A DNA stretch of 64,000 bases from an uncultured Alphaproteobacteria bacterium (GCA_945957365.1 CAMFKI010000017.1:1-64000); one strand, 5' to 3'; positions 41,950 to 53,600 are shown, counted from the stretch's first letter. The notes: generated by a model not told the origin, from the sequence alone. Numbers and translations: made by a program.

Positions 41950-43827
41950 ATGAAGATCGCCTTTCTCGACCTTACGGGCATGAGCTTCGACCCGCTGACG
42001 CCGGAGCGCATGCCGCTGGGCGGCATGCAGAGCGGGGTGTGCTACCTGGCGCGCGAACTGGCGCTGCAGGGCCATCGGGTGAGCCTGTTCAACGGCCACG
42101 CCGGCGATGCCGTGGTGGAGGGCGTCGCGGTCCACAACTACGCGCAGCGCTTCGCGGCGCTGCAGCAGGGCCATGACGTGTTCGTCAGCATCTCGTGCAG
42201 CGGCCGCAGCATCCGTCCGCTGATCGGGGACAGTCCCCTCATCCTCTACACCGGGCACAACAAGTTCGAGCCCAGCATGCAGGCCCTCGGCGACGCAGAG
42301 GAACGGGCGTGCTGGGACCATTTCGTGTTCAAGAGCAGCTGGCAGGCGGAGACGCTGCAACAGAGCTTCGCGCTGGATGGCGGCCGGATCAGCATCATCA
42401 GCAACGCGGTGGCGCCGGCCTTCGAGCGGCTGGGTGAGCGCAGCTCCTTCTTCTTCCTCGAGGACCGGCCGCCCGTATTGTACTATTCCAGCACGCCGTT
42501 CAGAGGGCTCGGGGTGCTGGCCAATGCCTTTCCGGCCATCGCGAGGGCCTGCCCGGGCATCAGCGCCAGGGTCTATTCGAGCATGGCGCCCTATCACGGC
42601 CTGATCGATGAGGCCCCGCATGAGGGCGCCTATGACCTCTGCCGCCGCGCCGGGATGGACTATGTCGGCAGCCTGAGCCAGCCGGAGCTGGCCGCGGCGG
42701 TGCGCGGCGCCGACATCCTCGCCTTTCCCAGTACCTATCCGGAGACCAGCTGCGTGACGGTGATGGAGGCGATGGCCAGTTCGTCGCTGATCGTCAGCCG
42801 CGCCCTGGGCGCCATTCCCGAAACCAGTGCCGGCTTCGCCCGACTTCTGGCCAGGCCGGCGGCGGGCGATGCCACGCCGCTGCCGGAGCGGTTTGCCGGG
42901 CTGGTGGTGAACGCCATTTCGGCGGCGCGGCGGGCCCCGCGGCAAACGGCGCAGCTGCTGCAGGCAGAGCGCCGGTACTGCCTGACGAACTACAACTGGT
43001 CTGCCAAGGCGCGCGAATGGGTGGCGTTGCTGCAGCAGGCCATGACCCGCTCCGGCGGCAGGCCAAGCCAGGCCGCGGGCCCCCACGTGTTCCATCACGT
43101 CCAGACGCAATCGGGCGACAAGCTTTACCTCGACCCGCAGGACTGGCGCGCCAGGCGGCTGATGCAGTGCGGCGGCAACTTCAATCCTGCCGCCCGCGCG
43201 CTGTGGCGCGCCGCACTCGGCCTCGCGCCATGGACGCTCATCGCCGATGTCGGGGCGAACTACGGCGAGATGCTGTTCGAAGCCGGAGTGAAGCGCTGCC
43301 AACGCGTGCTGGCCTTCGAACCGAACCCGCGGGTGCTGCCCTACCTGACGAAGACCCTTGCGGGCGCGCCCAACGTGCGGATCGTGCCCGCGGCGCTGTC
43401 GGACCATGTGGGCGAAGCCAGCCTCAGCGTCGAAGCGGACTGGTCCGGCCGGTCGCGGCTGGGGGAGGGTCCGAACCAGACGACGGTGAGCGTGACGACG
43501 CTCGACAGCCTGCTGTCCGTCGCAGCCGACGATGATCCGCTGCGGCTGCTGATGAAGCTCGATGTCGAGGGCCACGAGATCGCGGTGCTGAAGGGGGCAA
43601 TGCACAGCATCGCCGCGGCGGCGGAATTCTGCTGCATGATGGAGGTGTCGCATCTCACGCCGACGGATGCGGCCTGGCTGGAGGACCGCTTCAGCCTCCA
43701 TGCCCTGGCGCTGCAGCAGGGGCGCGTCGTCGCCATCGAGCGGCTTGCGGCGCTCGCCGACCGGGCGCAGTTCTGGCATGAGGACGTGCTGCTGCGCCGC
43801 CGGGCGGATTATCCCCCTGCGGCATGA
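41950..43827 (+). CDS. Fusion of a family 4-type glycosyltransferase and an FkbM-family methyltransferase
   Basis: A 625-residue two-domain protein. Residues 1-365 are a GT-B glycosyltransferase: it opens with MPLGGMQSGVCYLARELALQGH and shows the E-x7-E motif E265/E273 in FPSTYPETSCVTVMEAMA. After a short linker, residues about 425-600 are FkbM: motif I IADVGANYGEM (D433), FEPNP (E457), and LMKLDVEGHEI (D538). The pair would build and O-methylate a glycan or lipid-linked sugar (inference). No other glycan gene is adjacent. It and the DUF1254 gene lie between the radical SAM gene and rnhB. The FkbM domain could instead methylate a different acceptor. Confidence 0.88.
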   Translation: MKIAFLDLTGMSFDPLTPERMPLGGMQSGVCYLARELALQGHRVSLFNGHAGDAVVEGVAVHNYAQRFAALQQGHDVFVSISCSGRSIRPLIGDSPLILYTGHNKFEPSMQALGDAEERACWDHFVFKSSWQAETLQQSFALDGGRISIISNAVAPAFERLGERSSFFFLEDRPPVLYYSSTPFRGLGVLANAFPAIARACPGISARVYSSMAPYHGLIDEAPHEGAYDLCRRAGMDYVGSLSQPELAAAVRGADILAFPSTYPETSCVTVMEAMASSSLIVSRALGAIPETSAGFARLLARPAAGDATPLPERFAGLVVNAISAARRAPRQTAQLLQAERRYCLTNYNWSAKAREWVALLQQAMTRSGGRPSQAAGPHVFHHVQTQSGDKLYLDPQDWRARRLMQCGGNFNPAARALWRAALGLAPWTLIADVGANYGEMLFEAGVKRCQRVLAFEPNPRVLPYLTKTLAGAPNVRIVPAALSDHVGEASLSVEADWSGRSRLGEGPNQTTVSVTTLDSLLSVAADDDPLRLLMKLDVEGHEIAVLKGAMHSIAAAAEFCCMMEVSHLTPTDAAWLEDRFSLHALALQQGRVVAIERLAALADRAQFWHEDVLLRRRADYPPAA

Positions 43828-43858
43828 GAAAGGGGCCCGTCTCCGGGCCCCCTGATTT
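43827..43858. terminator. Bidirectional terminator hairpin between convergent genes
   Basis: Perfect 8-base stem GGGGCCCG / CGGGCCCC with a TCTC loop (43832-43851). It is followed by CTGATTTGG on the plus strand and TTTCTCATG on the minus strand. The T-tracts are short, so efficiency is uncertain. Confidence 0.6.
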
Positions 43859-43879
43859 GGTCGCACGCGCGGCGGCGCG

Positions 43880-45307
43880 TCAGGCCTTGGTCACCGCCGG
43901 GATCAGCCAGGTGCCGTCGAGGATCGACGGCTTGTCCGGGTTCGGCCAGTAGAGGCGCATCATGAGGTGGAACTTGCCCTTGGGGGCCGGCAGCCAGTTG
44001 GCTTCCTTGTCCTTGCCCGGGCTGTCGTGCTGGATGTAGATGGTGAGGCCGCCATCGGCATCGAACACCGGATTGGTGCGGATGCTCATCGAGTAGCGGT
44101 TGATCGGGTTGGCGACGAAGAACATCTGGTCGTCATACATGGTGAGCGACCAGAAGCCCTTGACCGGCGGCAGCTGGCCCTTGGGGAAGCGCAGCACGTA
44201 TTTGCTTGCGCCGGTGTAGTCCTCCACCAGCCCGGGCTTCATCGAGGTGGGATAGACGGCGTCCTGCGGCAGGTTGGCGCCGAGGCCGATGGCGGTGACC
44301 AGGGCGCGCTGCAGGTAGTCGGTGCCGTAGTCGCCGGTCTTGACCGTGAAGTTCCAACCGTCGATGCGCTGGATATCGCCGCCCGAGTCGACGAAGTGCA
44401 GCATGATGCGGTCCTGCGAGGCCTTGGGCAGGTGCTTGTAGGTGTGGCCGCCGAGCATGGTGGGATCGAAATCCTTGCCGGCGCGCAGACCGATGCGGGC
44501 GAAGCGGGCGAGTGCGGGGGTGTCCGCCGCCGCCGGCGGGTTGGTCTTCATCAGATCCGCCAGCAGGGTGAAAAATTCCTTGGTGGTGAGCGCATTGACC
44601 TGGTCGCGCACCGGCGTCTTCATGTCGATCGAGTGATCGACCTTGCCGGCGGGCGGCGTCCAGTCCTTGCCCCAGGTGCTGAGCGGCTGCAGCTTGAAGG
44701 CGTCCTGCAGCGCGTGGACGGCGGCATAGTCCTCCTTGGTGCCGGTGCAGTAGATGCGGCCCAGGAGCCAGACCATGGCGGTGGGCGACTTCAGCTGCTT
44801 CATGCCGTCGGGCACGGTGCCGTTCCAGCCCGGCCCGGTGACGAGGAAGGTCTGCTTGCCGCCGCCCGTGGTGCGCGAACCCGGCACGGCGAAGACGTCG
44901 GTCCAGCCGCTGAGCATGGGGAGGAGGAAATAGCGGTCGCCCATGTCGGGCTGCTCGAGCACCCAGGGCTCGGCGCCGACGTCGAAGAAGGCGGTGGTGT
45001 AGAGCGTATCGGCGTTGGGAGCCGTCACGTCGCGGAAACTGGCATCGGGATAGGACCGCAGCTTGATGAGGCTGCCCATCGGGCCGCGGGTGCCCTTGGG
45101 CGCGGCGACATTGGTGACGACGCGGCGCGTCATCTCCATGGTGACCAGCGGGTAGCCATAGATATAGGCGTCGGACGCGATGCCGAAATCCTCCGTGCCG
45201 TTGACCAGATCAACCAGCGGGCCGTCAAAGGCCATGGCCTTGCCGGCGAGGGCTGGGAGCGTCAGAAGGCCGGCGGTCGACAGGAGGACCGATCTGCGAT
45301 TGATCAT
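43880..45307 (-). CDS. DUF1254/DUF1214 domain-containing secreted protein
   Basis: A 475-residue protein with a Tat-like signal (MINRRSVLLSTAGLLTLPALAGKAMA). An N-terminal DUF1254 region (SDAYIYGYPLVTMEMTRRV, about residues 43-200) is followed by DUF1214 (about residues 360-470: FWSLTMYDDQMFFVANPINRYSM, and PAPKGKFHLMMRLYWP). The pair is common in soil Proteobacteria; its function is unknown, and no enzymatic residues are evident. It is convergent with the GT fusion gene and separated from rnhB by 215 bases. A GGAG lies 12 bases before the ATG. Confidence 0.88.
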   Translation of the reverse strand: MINRRSVLLSTAGLLTLPALAGKAMAFDGPLVDLVNGTEDFGIASDAYIYGYPLVTMEMTRRVVTNVAAPKGTRGPMGSLIKLRSYPDASFRDVTAPNADTLYTTAFFDVGAEPWVLEQPDMGDRYFLLPMLSGWTDVFAVPGSRTTGGGKQTFLVTGPGWNGTVPDGMKQLKSPTAMVWLLGRIYCTGTKEDYAAVHALQDAFKLQPLSTWGKDWTPPAGKVDHSIDMKTPVRDQVNALTTKEFFTLLADLMKTNPPAAADTPALARFARIGLRAGKDFDPTMLGGHTYKHLPKASQDRIMLHFVDSGGDIQRIDGWNFTVKTGDYGTDYLQRALVTAIGLGANLPQDAVYPTSMKPGLVEDYTGASKYVLRFPKGQLPPVKGFWSLTMYDDQMFFVANPINRYSMSIRTNPVFDADGGLTIYIQHDSPGKDKEANWLPAPKGKFHLMMRLYWPNPDKPSILDGTWLIPAVTKA

Positions 45308-45522
45308 GAGTGCAATTTCTCCGTTTGATGCAGCACGTTGTGATGGGTAGAGTTTGTGGTATTTTCACGGAGAAGAACAGGACAGTCTTGCCATTCGGCG
45401 ACAATGGGCAGGATTTTTCTTCACGCGACCCGTGTCGGGAATGCTGCATGGATGCGGCCGGCGGTGTTCACGGCGATGATCCCGCCCTTCTGGATGAGAG
45501 CGGATCGTGCTTCACTGGCGCC
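45308..45522. other. Divergent intergenic region between the DUF1254 gene and rnhB
   Basis: Contains no gene that I can support. A weak plus-strand promoter candidate is TTGTGA (45338-45343), 16 bases, TATTTT (45360-45365), which could serve rnhB. Although the rnhB frame stays open through most of the region, the upstream part has no similarity to RNase HII. Confidence 0.35.
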
Positions 45523-46155
45523 ATGGGGGAATCAGGGCCCGACTTCACGATCGAGCTGAAGGCGATGCGCCGCCTGGGCAAGGCGGCGGCGCGCCGGCTG
45601 GTCTGCGGCATCGACGAGGCGGGGCGAGGACCCTGGGCCGGGCCCGTGGTGGCCGCCGCCGTGGTGCTGGACCCGCGCTGCATTCCCGACGGCCTCGACG
45701 ACAGCAAGAAGCTGACGCCTGCCGAGCGCGAGGCGCTGTTCACCCCCATCATGGCGACGGCGCGGGTGGGGATCGGCATCGGCGAGGTGGACCGGATCGA
45801 CCGCGACAACATCCTGCAGGCGACGCTGTGGGCGATGGCGCGGGCGCTCGACCAGATCGAGGGCGTGGCGCTGGCGCTGGTCGACGGCAACCGTGCGCCC
45901 GCCCTGCCCTGCGCGGTCGAGACCATCGTCGAGGGCGATGCCAGGTCGCTGTCCATCGCCGCCGCCTCGATCATCGCCAAGGTGACGCGCGACCGCATCA
46001 TGGTCGGCCATGACGTGACCTATCCGCACTACGGCTTCGCCCGCCACAAGGGCTACGGCACGGCGCTGCACCAGGAGGCGCTGGAACGCCACGGGCCGAG
46101 CCCGCTGCACCGGCGCAGCTTCGCCCCCATCGCCGCCCTTCTGGCAGCGCGTTAA
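45523..46155 (+). CDS. rnhB: Ribonuclease HII
   Basis: Cleaves RNA in RNA-DNA hybrids and starts ribonucleotide excision repair. The 210 residues contain [20 protein letters not shown] (D31, E32), LVDGNRAP (a third acid) and [15 protein letters not shown]. The ATG at 45523 fits the domain; upstream codons of the frame have no similarity. It lies 90 bases before ccrM, an arrangement I recall from other Alphaproteobacteria. Confidence 0.94.
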   Translation: MGESGPDFTIELKAMRRLGKAAARRLVCGIDEAGRGPWAGPVVAAAVVLDPRCIPDGLDDSKKLTPAEREALFTPIMATARVGIGIGEVDRIDRDNILQATLWAMARALDQIEGVALALVDGNRAPALPCAVETIVEGDARSLSIAAASIIAKVTRDRIMVGHDVTYPHYGFARHKGYGTALHQEALERHGPSPLHRRSFAPIAALLAAR

Positions 46156-46172
46156 CCACCTTCCGCGAAAGC

Positions 46173-47352
<1,180 letters not shown>

Positions 47353-47370
47353 CGCCGCCATTCCCCAAGT

Positions 47371-47450
47371 TCATCATGGCCGGGCTCGTCCCGGCCATTT
47401 TCCTTTGGTGGCCGCGAAGAGTTTGCCCGGGACAGGCCCGGGCATGATGT
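47371..47450. repeat. Small palindromic intergenic element, family C
   Basis: Begins TCATCATGGCCGGGCTCG and ends GCCCGGGCATGATG, with two hairpins (GGCCGGGCTCGTCCCGGCC and GCCCGGGACAGGCCCGGGC). A second, single-arm relative is at 59956-59984. It lies between ccrM and the HAD gene. Confidence 0.65.
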
Positions 47451-47535
47451 GAAGGTGGAGAGGCCATGACGAGAGCGTTGGTGCATCCGTTTGCCCAACG
47501 CGCTAATCCTCACGCCGGCAAACGAGGTGACCCAC

Positions 47536-48219
47536 ATGATCCAGGCGCGGCAGCAGACGTCATTCCTGTTCGATCTCGATGGCACGCTGGTGGACAGCGT
47601 CTATGACCACGTGCTGGCGTGGCACGATGCGCTGCAGGAAGAGGGGATCGAGGTTTCCGTCTGGCGGCTGCACCGCAAGATCGGCATGTCCGGCGGGCTG
47701 TTCACCAAGGCGCTGGCCCGCGAGACCGGCCACGAGTTCGGGCCCGAGATGCTGGAGAAGCTGCGACTGCTCCATCTCAAGTATTACAATGCGCGCTCGC
47801 ACCGCACACGGCCGCTTCCCGGTGCACGCGAGCTGCTGGCCTATCTTTCCGACAACGACATTCCCTGGGCCATCGCCACCTCCGGCCGCATCGAGACGGC
47901 GGGTCCGGTGCTGAAGATCCTCGGCGTCGACCCGGCGAAACAGGTGGTGATCACCCGCGACCTCGTGCGCTATGCCAAGCCCGACCCCGACCTGTTCCTC
48001 GCCGCCGCCGAGAAGCTCAGCTGCGACATCAACACCGCCTGCGTGGTGGGCGACGCGATCTGGGACATGCTGGCGGCGCGCCGAGCCCGCGCTCTGGGCA
48101 TCGGGCTGCTGACCGGCGGCTATGGCATGGAAGAACTCGAACGCGCCGGTGCTTATCGGGTGTACGAGGACCCGGCGGACCTGCTGGCGCATCTCGACGA
48201 GGTGGGCGGGAGGCGGTGA
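47536..48219 (+). CDS. HAD family hydrolase
   Basis: Phosphatase-type HAD enzyme of 227 residues. The nucleophile is D13 in FLFDLDGTLVDS, then IATSGR, and a late motif KPDPDLFL followed by VVGDAIWDM. A cap domain lies after motif I, which fits the HAD-IA beta-phosphoglucomutase-like group. Substrate unknown. GAGGTG precedes the ATG at 47536; an ATG at 47491 is possible. It lies between ccrM and mutY, on the opposite strand from mutY. Confidence 0.85.
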   Translation: MIQARQQTSFLFDLDGTLVDSVYDHVLAWHDALQEEGIEVSVWRLHRKIGMSGGLFTKALARETGHEFGPEMLEKLRLLHLKYYNARSHRTRPLPGARELLAYLSDNDIPWAIATSGRIETAGPVLKILGVDPAKQVVITRDLVRYAKPDPDLFLAAAEKLSCDINTACVVGDAIWDMLAARRARALGIGLLTGGYGMEELERAGAYRVYEDPADLLAHLDEVGGRR

Positions 48220-48236
48220 GGGACTCGCGGAACGAG

Positions 48237-48362
48237 GCCCTCATCCGCCCTGTCGGGCACCTTCTCCCATCCTGCGGACGGGAGAAGGGCAAGCTGCACC
48301 AACGAGTCCCTTCTCCCGTTGCGGAGCAATGGGAGAAGGTGGCCGGCAGGCCGGATGAGGGC
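48237..48362. repeat. Small palindromic intergenic element, family B (copy 4)
   Basis: A 126-base copy with the family B ends GCCCTCATCCGCCC and GCCGGATGAGGGC, but with a short, unrelated spacer compared with the two copies beside the DUF559 gene. It lies between the convergent HAD and mutY genes and ends 4 bases before the mutY stop. Confidence 0.88.
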
Positions 48363-48366
48363 ACTG

Positions 48367-49428
48367 TCAACGGGCGAGAACATGCGCCACCACCTTGCGC
48401 ATGACGGTGGGCAGCGCTTCGCCTGCAAGGTCGTCACGCGCCGTCCAGCGATAGTCACCGTCGTCGCGCAGTTCGCCGTCGATTACGTCCTTCGCCACCC
48501 ACACGGTGAGCTCGAGATGGAAATGCGTGAAGGTGTGCTCCACCACGCCCTTGAGCTTGCGCCACTCGGCGGCGAGCGGAGCCTGGGCCTCGGCATCGAC
48601 CACCTTGGCAGCCCAGTCCGTCGACGGCACTTCCATCATGCCGCCGAGCAGGCCCTTCTCGGGACGGCGGCGGAGCAGCACCGCACCGTCATCGCGCTCG
48701 ATCCAGAAGGCGATGCCCTTCCGCGTCGGCACCGCCTTCTTCGGCTTCTTGCGCGGCAGGCTTGGCGCGAGGCCGGTAATGCGGCCCCGGCAATGTTCCG
48801 TCCACGGACAGATGAGGCAGTTGGGATCGCGCGGGGTGCAGATGGTGGCGCCGAGGTCCATCATGGCCTGGGCGAAATCCCCGGCACGGTGTTCGGGCAC
48901 CAGCGCCTGCGTCAGCTCGCGGATCTCCGGCTTCGAATCCGGCAGCGGCGTCTCGATCGCGTGGATGCGGCTGATGACGCGCTCGACATTGCCGTCGACC
49001 GCGGCGTGCCGGCCGCCGAAGGCGATGGCCGCGATGGCGCCCGCGGTGTAGGGGCCGATGCCGGGAAGGCTGCGCAGCTCCGCCTCTTTCGCCGGGAAGC
49101 GGCCGCCGAAGCGCGCCACCACCGCCTTCGCACAGGCATGGAGGTTGCGGGCCCGGGCGTAGTAGCCAAGCCCCGCCCAGGCCTTCAGCACGTCGTCGAG
49201 CGGTGCCGCCGCCAGCGCCTCCACGGTGGGCCAGAGGCCGACGAATTTCTCGAAATAGGCCTTCACCGCCTGCACGGTGGTCTGCTGCAGCATGATCTCG
49301 GACAGCCAGACGCGGTAGGGGTCGGCCCGCTCCCCCGGCGGCGCGCGCCAGGGCAGAACCCGGGCATGGGCATCGTACCACGCAAGAAGTTGTGAAGAAG
49401 CGGTGGATTCCGGCCCTTTTCTGGCCAT
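48367..49428 (-). CDS. mutY: A/G-specific adenine DNA glycosylase
   Basis: Removes adenine mispaired with 8-oxoguanine. The 353-residue protein has E44 (WLSEIMLQQT), the helix-hairpin-helix LPGIGPYTAGAI (residues 121-132) and catalytic D145 (AAVDGNV). The Fe-S cysteines are C197, C204, C207 and C213. A C-terminal NUDIX-like domain (about residues 235-350) recognises 8-oxoguanine. The ATG at 49428 fits the family; the frame is open to 49512 and overlaps the divergent dciA start, which I reject as coding. Two GANTC sites lie in the mutY-dciA interval. Confidence 0.95.
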   Translation of the reverse strand: MARKGPESTASSQLLAWYDAHARVLPWRAPPGERADPYRVWLSEIMLQQTTVQAVKAYFEKFVGLWPTVEALAAAPLDDVLKAWAGLGYYARARNLHACAKAVVARFGGRFPAKEAELRSLPGIGPYTAGAIAAIAFGGRHAAVDGNVERVISRIHAIETPLPDSKPEIRELTQALVPEHRAGDFAQAMMDLGATICTPRDPNCLICPWTEHCRGRITGLAPSLPRKKPKKAVPTRKGIAFWIERDDGAVLLRRRPEKGLLGGMMEVPSTDWAAKVVDAEAQAPLAAEWRKLKGVVEHTFTHFHLELTVWVAKDVIDGELRDDGDYRWTARDDLAGEALPTVMRKVVAHVLAR

Positions 49429-49491
49429 GCTGCTGCGCAAACAAACGACTCCTGTTACACCGACGATAGCGATCAACCCTCCGGCCCGGCA

Positions 49492-49962
49492 ATGGAAACC
49501 CTCTCCAAGCACTTCCGCGAGATCACCAAGGCCGCCTTCGCGCGCTATGGCTTTGCCCAGGCGGACGTGGTGGCGAACTGGAGTGCAATCGTTGGCGACG
49601 ATCTGGCGGCGGTTTCCGCACCCGAACGCATCAAATGGCCCCGCGGGGCGGGCGAGGAGGCCCAGAAGCAGGGCGGCACGCTGGTCGTGAGGGCGGCACC
49701 CGGGCGGGCGCTGGAACTACAATATGAAGCGTCCCGCATCATCTCGCGCATCAACAGCTTTTTTGGCTACGGCGCGGTCGCGGGCCTCAAGGTGATGCAG
49801 GCGGCGGAGCTTTCGAAGCCCCGTCGGAAGCCCCCTGCCCTGCCCGATAAACCCGTTCACGAACAAGAACTTAAGGCCGTCGAAGATCCCTCCCTGCGGG
49901 ACGCTTTGGAGCGCCTCGGGCGGGGGGTCGCGGGCGTCAAGAGTTCTCCACAAGGCAAATAA
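49492..49962 (+). CDS. DUF721/DciA-family protein
   Basis: A 156-residue protein of the DUF721 family, whose characterised member DciA helps load the replicative helicase DnaB. The conserved core is in place: VVANWSAIVGDDLAAVSAPERIKWP, then LVVRAAPGRALELQYEASRIISRINSFFGYGAV. The C-terminal part is charged and variable. It is near dsbA and smc in the chromosome-maintenance block, and divergent from mutY. Confidence 0.85.
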   Translation: METLSKHFREITKAAFARYGFAQADVVANWSAIVGDDLAAVSAPERIKWPRGAGEEAQKQGGTLVVRAAPGRALELQYEASRIISRINSFFGYGAVAGLKVMQAAELSKPRRKPPALPDKPVHEQELKAVEDPSLRDALERLGRGVAGVKSSPQGK

Positions 49963-50006
49963 TTCCCTTTTGTTTCAACCCCCAACATCTAGTAGGTAAA
50001 CAAATC

Positions 50007-50642
50007 ATGAAGATGATCACACGCCGTTCGATTCTCCTGGCCGGGGCCGCCGTTGCGAGCCTGGGCCTTGCCCCCGCTTTCGCCGATGACGCAGCCAAGC
50101 CCGTGGACGTGGCCGAGCTCATGAAGCCACCCGCCCTGGGCGACATGGCGCTGGGCGCCGACGAGGGGGCCAGCAAGGTCACCATCATCGAATATGCCTC
50201 GGCCACCTGCCCGCACTGCGCCGCCTTCCACAAGGAAGTGTGGCCGAAGCTCAAGGCGGATTACGTCGACACCAAGAAGATCCGCTTCATCTTCCGCGAA
50301 TTCCCGCTGAACGACCCGGCACTCGCCGCCTTCATGATCGCCCGCGCGGCGCCGAAGGAGTCCTACTTCCCGCTGATCGACGTCTATTTCGACACGCTCG
50401 AGACCTGGGCGCAGGATCCGGCCACGGGGCTCCTCAACATCGCCAAGCAGGCGGGCTTCACCCAGGAGAAGTTCGACGCCACGCTGAAGGACGAGAAGCT
50501 CGCCAAGGGCATCATGGAAATCCGTGACGGCGGCGTGAAGTTCGGCGTGAAGGGCACGCCGACATTCTACGTCAACGGCAAGGAACTCGAGGGCGAGATC
50601 ACCTACGACGCCCTCAAGGCCGAGATCGACAAGCAGCTCTGA
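50007..50642 (+). CDS. DsbA family thiol-disulfide oxidoreductase
   Basis: A 211-residue exported thioredoxin-fold protein with a Tat-like signal (TRRSILLAGAAVASLGLAPAFA). The active site is C68-P-H-C71 in SATCPHCAAF, and the cis-proline loop reads KGTPTFYVNG. The CPHC site suggests an oxidase that introduces disulfides in the periplasm. DsbA-type domain, not DsbC. It is upstream of smc by 38 bases; the link is probably positional only. Confidence 0.9.
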   Translation: MKMITRRSILLAGAAVASLGLAPAFADDAAKPVDVAELMKPPALGDMALGADEGASKVTIIEYASATCPHCAAFHKEVWPKLKADYVDTKKIRFIFREFPLNDPALAAFMIARAAPKESYFPLIDVYFDTLETWAQDPATGLLNIAKQAGFTQEKFDATLKDEKLAKGIMEIRDGGVKFGVKGTPTFYVNGKELEGEITYDALKAEIDKQL

Positions 50643-50680
50643 GGAGCTGGACGCTGACAGGAAGGGGCTAGGGGCTCGCG

Positions 50681-53600
50681 ATGAAGTTCACACGGCTGAG
50701 GCTTTCGGGATTCAAATCCTTCGTTGAGCCGACCGACCTTTTGATCGAGCCCGGCCTCACCGGCGTCGTCGGCCCCAATGGCTGCGGCAAGTCGAACCTG
50801 CTCGAGGCGCTGCGCTGGGTGATGGGCGAAAGCTCGTATAAATCCATGCGGGCGTCGGGCATGGACGACGTGATCTTCTCCGGCACCACCGAGCGCCCGG
50901 CGCGCAACATGGCGGAAGTCGTGGTCACCATGGCCAACGACGACGGCACCGCGCCGCCCCATTACCAGGACCAGGAAACGCTCGAGATCTCGCGCCGCAT
51001 CGAGCGCGACGAGGGCTCGGCCTACCGCATCAACGGCAAGGACGTGCGGGCGCGTGACGTGCAGCTGCTGTTCGCCGATGCCTCGACCGGCTCGCGCTCT
51101 CCGGCGCTCGTGCGCCAGGGCCAGATCGGCGAGATCATCAATGCGAAGCCGCAGGCCAGGCGCCTCATCCTCGAAGAGGCGGCGGGCATCACGGGCCTCC
51201 ACACGCGCCGCCACGAGGCGGAACTGAAGCTCAAGGCGGCGGAGACCAACCTCACCCGCCTCGACGACGTGACCTCGCAGCTCGAGACCCAGCTCAACAG
51301 CCTGAAGCGCCAGGCGCGCCAGGCTACGAAGTACAAGAGCCTGTCGGGCGACATCCGCCGGCTCGAGGCCATGGGCCTCTATGTCAACTGGCGCGAGACG
51401 GCGGAAGCCTCGCAGCGCGATGCGGCGGCTCTCGACGAGGCGACGCGCGTACTGGCCGAGCACACCCGCGGCGCATCCGAAAGGCTGCGCCTGCGCGACG
51501 ACCTGGGCGAGAAGCTGCCATCGCTGCGTGAGCAGGAGGCGGTGCGCGCCGCCGTGCTGCAGCGCGTGAGCCACGAGCGCAACGTGCTGGACGAGGAAGA
51601 GCGCCGTGCGGGCGAGCGCCGCAAGGAACTCGACCAGCGCATCGCGCAGATCAATTCGGACCTGCAGCGCGAGCAGGAATTGCTGAACGACACCGACCGC
51701 GTGCTCACCCGGCTCGCCGAGGAAGGCGAGACGCTGCGCTCCTCGCAGGGCTCCGACGACGACATCCGGGCGGAAGCCGCCGTGGCGCTGCAGTCCGCCG
51801 CCGACGCGCTGGCGCGAGCCCAGGAGGCGGCCGACGAGGCCGCCGCCCGCCTCTCGGAACTTTCCGCCCGACGCAACGCCATCCTGCGCGCCATCGACGA
51901 GCACAGGAACCGTGTCGCCCGTCTCGACCGCGAGCTGTCCGAGACGGTGGCCAAGCGCAATGACCTGATGGCGCGCTACAACGTCGAGGGCGACGGCGAC
52001 AAGCTGACGGCTGCGGTCGAGCACGCCGTCGAGCAGGCCGCCGAATTCGAATATCACGTGAGCGAGGCCGAAGGAGCCGTGCGCGCCGCGCGCGCCGCCG
52101 AGGGCGATGCCCGCGCCGCCCATGACGACGCCCGCCGCAAGGCCGACCGGCTGCAGACGGAAGTCCGTACGCTGACGAATTTGCTCAAGGCCGGCGGCGG
52201 CGACCTGTGGCCGTCGCTGCTCGACCAGATCAGCGTCACCTCCGGCTTCGAGACCGCCCTGGGCGCCGCCCTGGGCGACGACCTCGATGCCTCCGGCGAT
52301 GAAGGCGCACCCGTGCACTGGCGCGGCCTGCCTCCGCTGCCCGAAACCGCCGCACTGCCCGACGGCGCCGAGCCGCTGAGCCGCTTCGTCGAGGCACCCC
52401 CCGCCCTGCAGCGCCGGCTCACCCATATCGGCGTCGTGTCGAAGGCGCTCGGCCAGGCGCTGCAGCCGCAGCTGAAGCCGGGCCAGCGCCTCGTCTCGCG
52501 CGAGGGTGACGTGTGGCGCTGGGACGGCTTCACCGCCGCCGCCGATGCGCCGAGTGCGGCCGCCAAGCGGCTTGCCGAAAGGAACCGCCTCGCCTCGCTC
52601 GAGATCGAGATGGAGCAGGCCATCGCCGCGTCGGAGGAAGCGCAGGGCCATTTCGAGGCGGCGCGCGCCGCCATCGAGACGGCCACGCGCCTGGAACGCG
52701 AGAAGCGCGAGGGCCACCGCGCCGCCGTCTCCGCCGTCGACTTCGCCCGGCGCGCGCTGACCCAGCATGAGCGCCAGGTCTCCGAGCGCCTGGCCCAGAC
52801 CAGTGCACTGGACGAAGCCCAGCGCCGCATCGAGGAAGCTCTCGCGGAAGCCCGCGCGCGCCTCGAGGAGGCCTCCGCCGAAGCCGCCGAATTGCCGGTG
52901 CTGGACGAGCTTCAGGTTGAACTGAACGGCCTGCGCAACAGCGTGAACAGCGAGCGCGCCGCCTATGCCGAGGCCCGCGCCAAGCACGATGGCCTCGAGC
53001 GCGAGGCCCGCGCCCGTACCGACCGCATTCGCGCCATCGAACAGGAAATCGCCCAGTGGACCTCGCGCGCGGTGCGCGCCAACGAGCAGACAGAGCAGCT
53101 GACCGCGCGCGCCGAGGAAACCCGCGCCGGCATCATGGAACTCGCCCAGCTGCCGCAGCTGCTGGCCGACCGCCGCCTCAAGCTGATGAACACGCTGGGC
53201 GAAGCTGAAGCTGAGAAGAAGGCCGCTTCCGACGCCCTGCAGACGGCCGAGAACGACGTGCGCCAGGCCGACCAGGAATTGCGCGCCGTGCAGGAACTGC
53301 TCTCCGCCGCGCGCGAGGAGCACGCCCGCCTCGGCGCCCGCCTCGAAGCCAGCACCGAACGCCTGGCCGAATGCGAGCAGCGCATCACCGAGACGCTGAA
53401 CTGCGCGCCGGACGAGGTGATCTCATCCACCGGCCTCGACCCCGAGCAGCTGCTGGAATGGCACGACATCGAACGGAAGCTCCAGGGCCTGCGCGAGGAC
53501 CGGGAGCGCCTCGGCGGCGTCAACTTGCGCGCCGACGAAGAGGCGGAAGAAGTTGCCAAGCAGCTCGAAGGCCTGGTCAAGGAACGCGATGACCTGATCC

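Noticed and set aside
45310..45522. Upstream extension of rnhB
   Set aside because: The added 71 residues have no similarity to RNase HII and are cysteine-rich and irregular; the domain starts at 45523.
48367..49512. mutY extended to 49512
   Set aside because: The additional 28 residues overlap the dciA start on the other strand and do not resemble the MutY N terminus; ATG 49428 fits.
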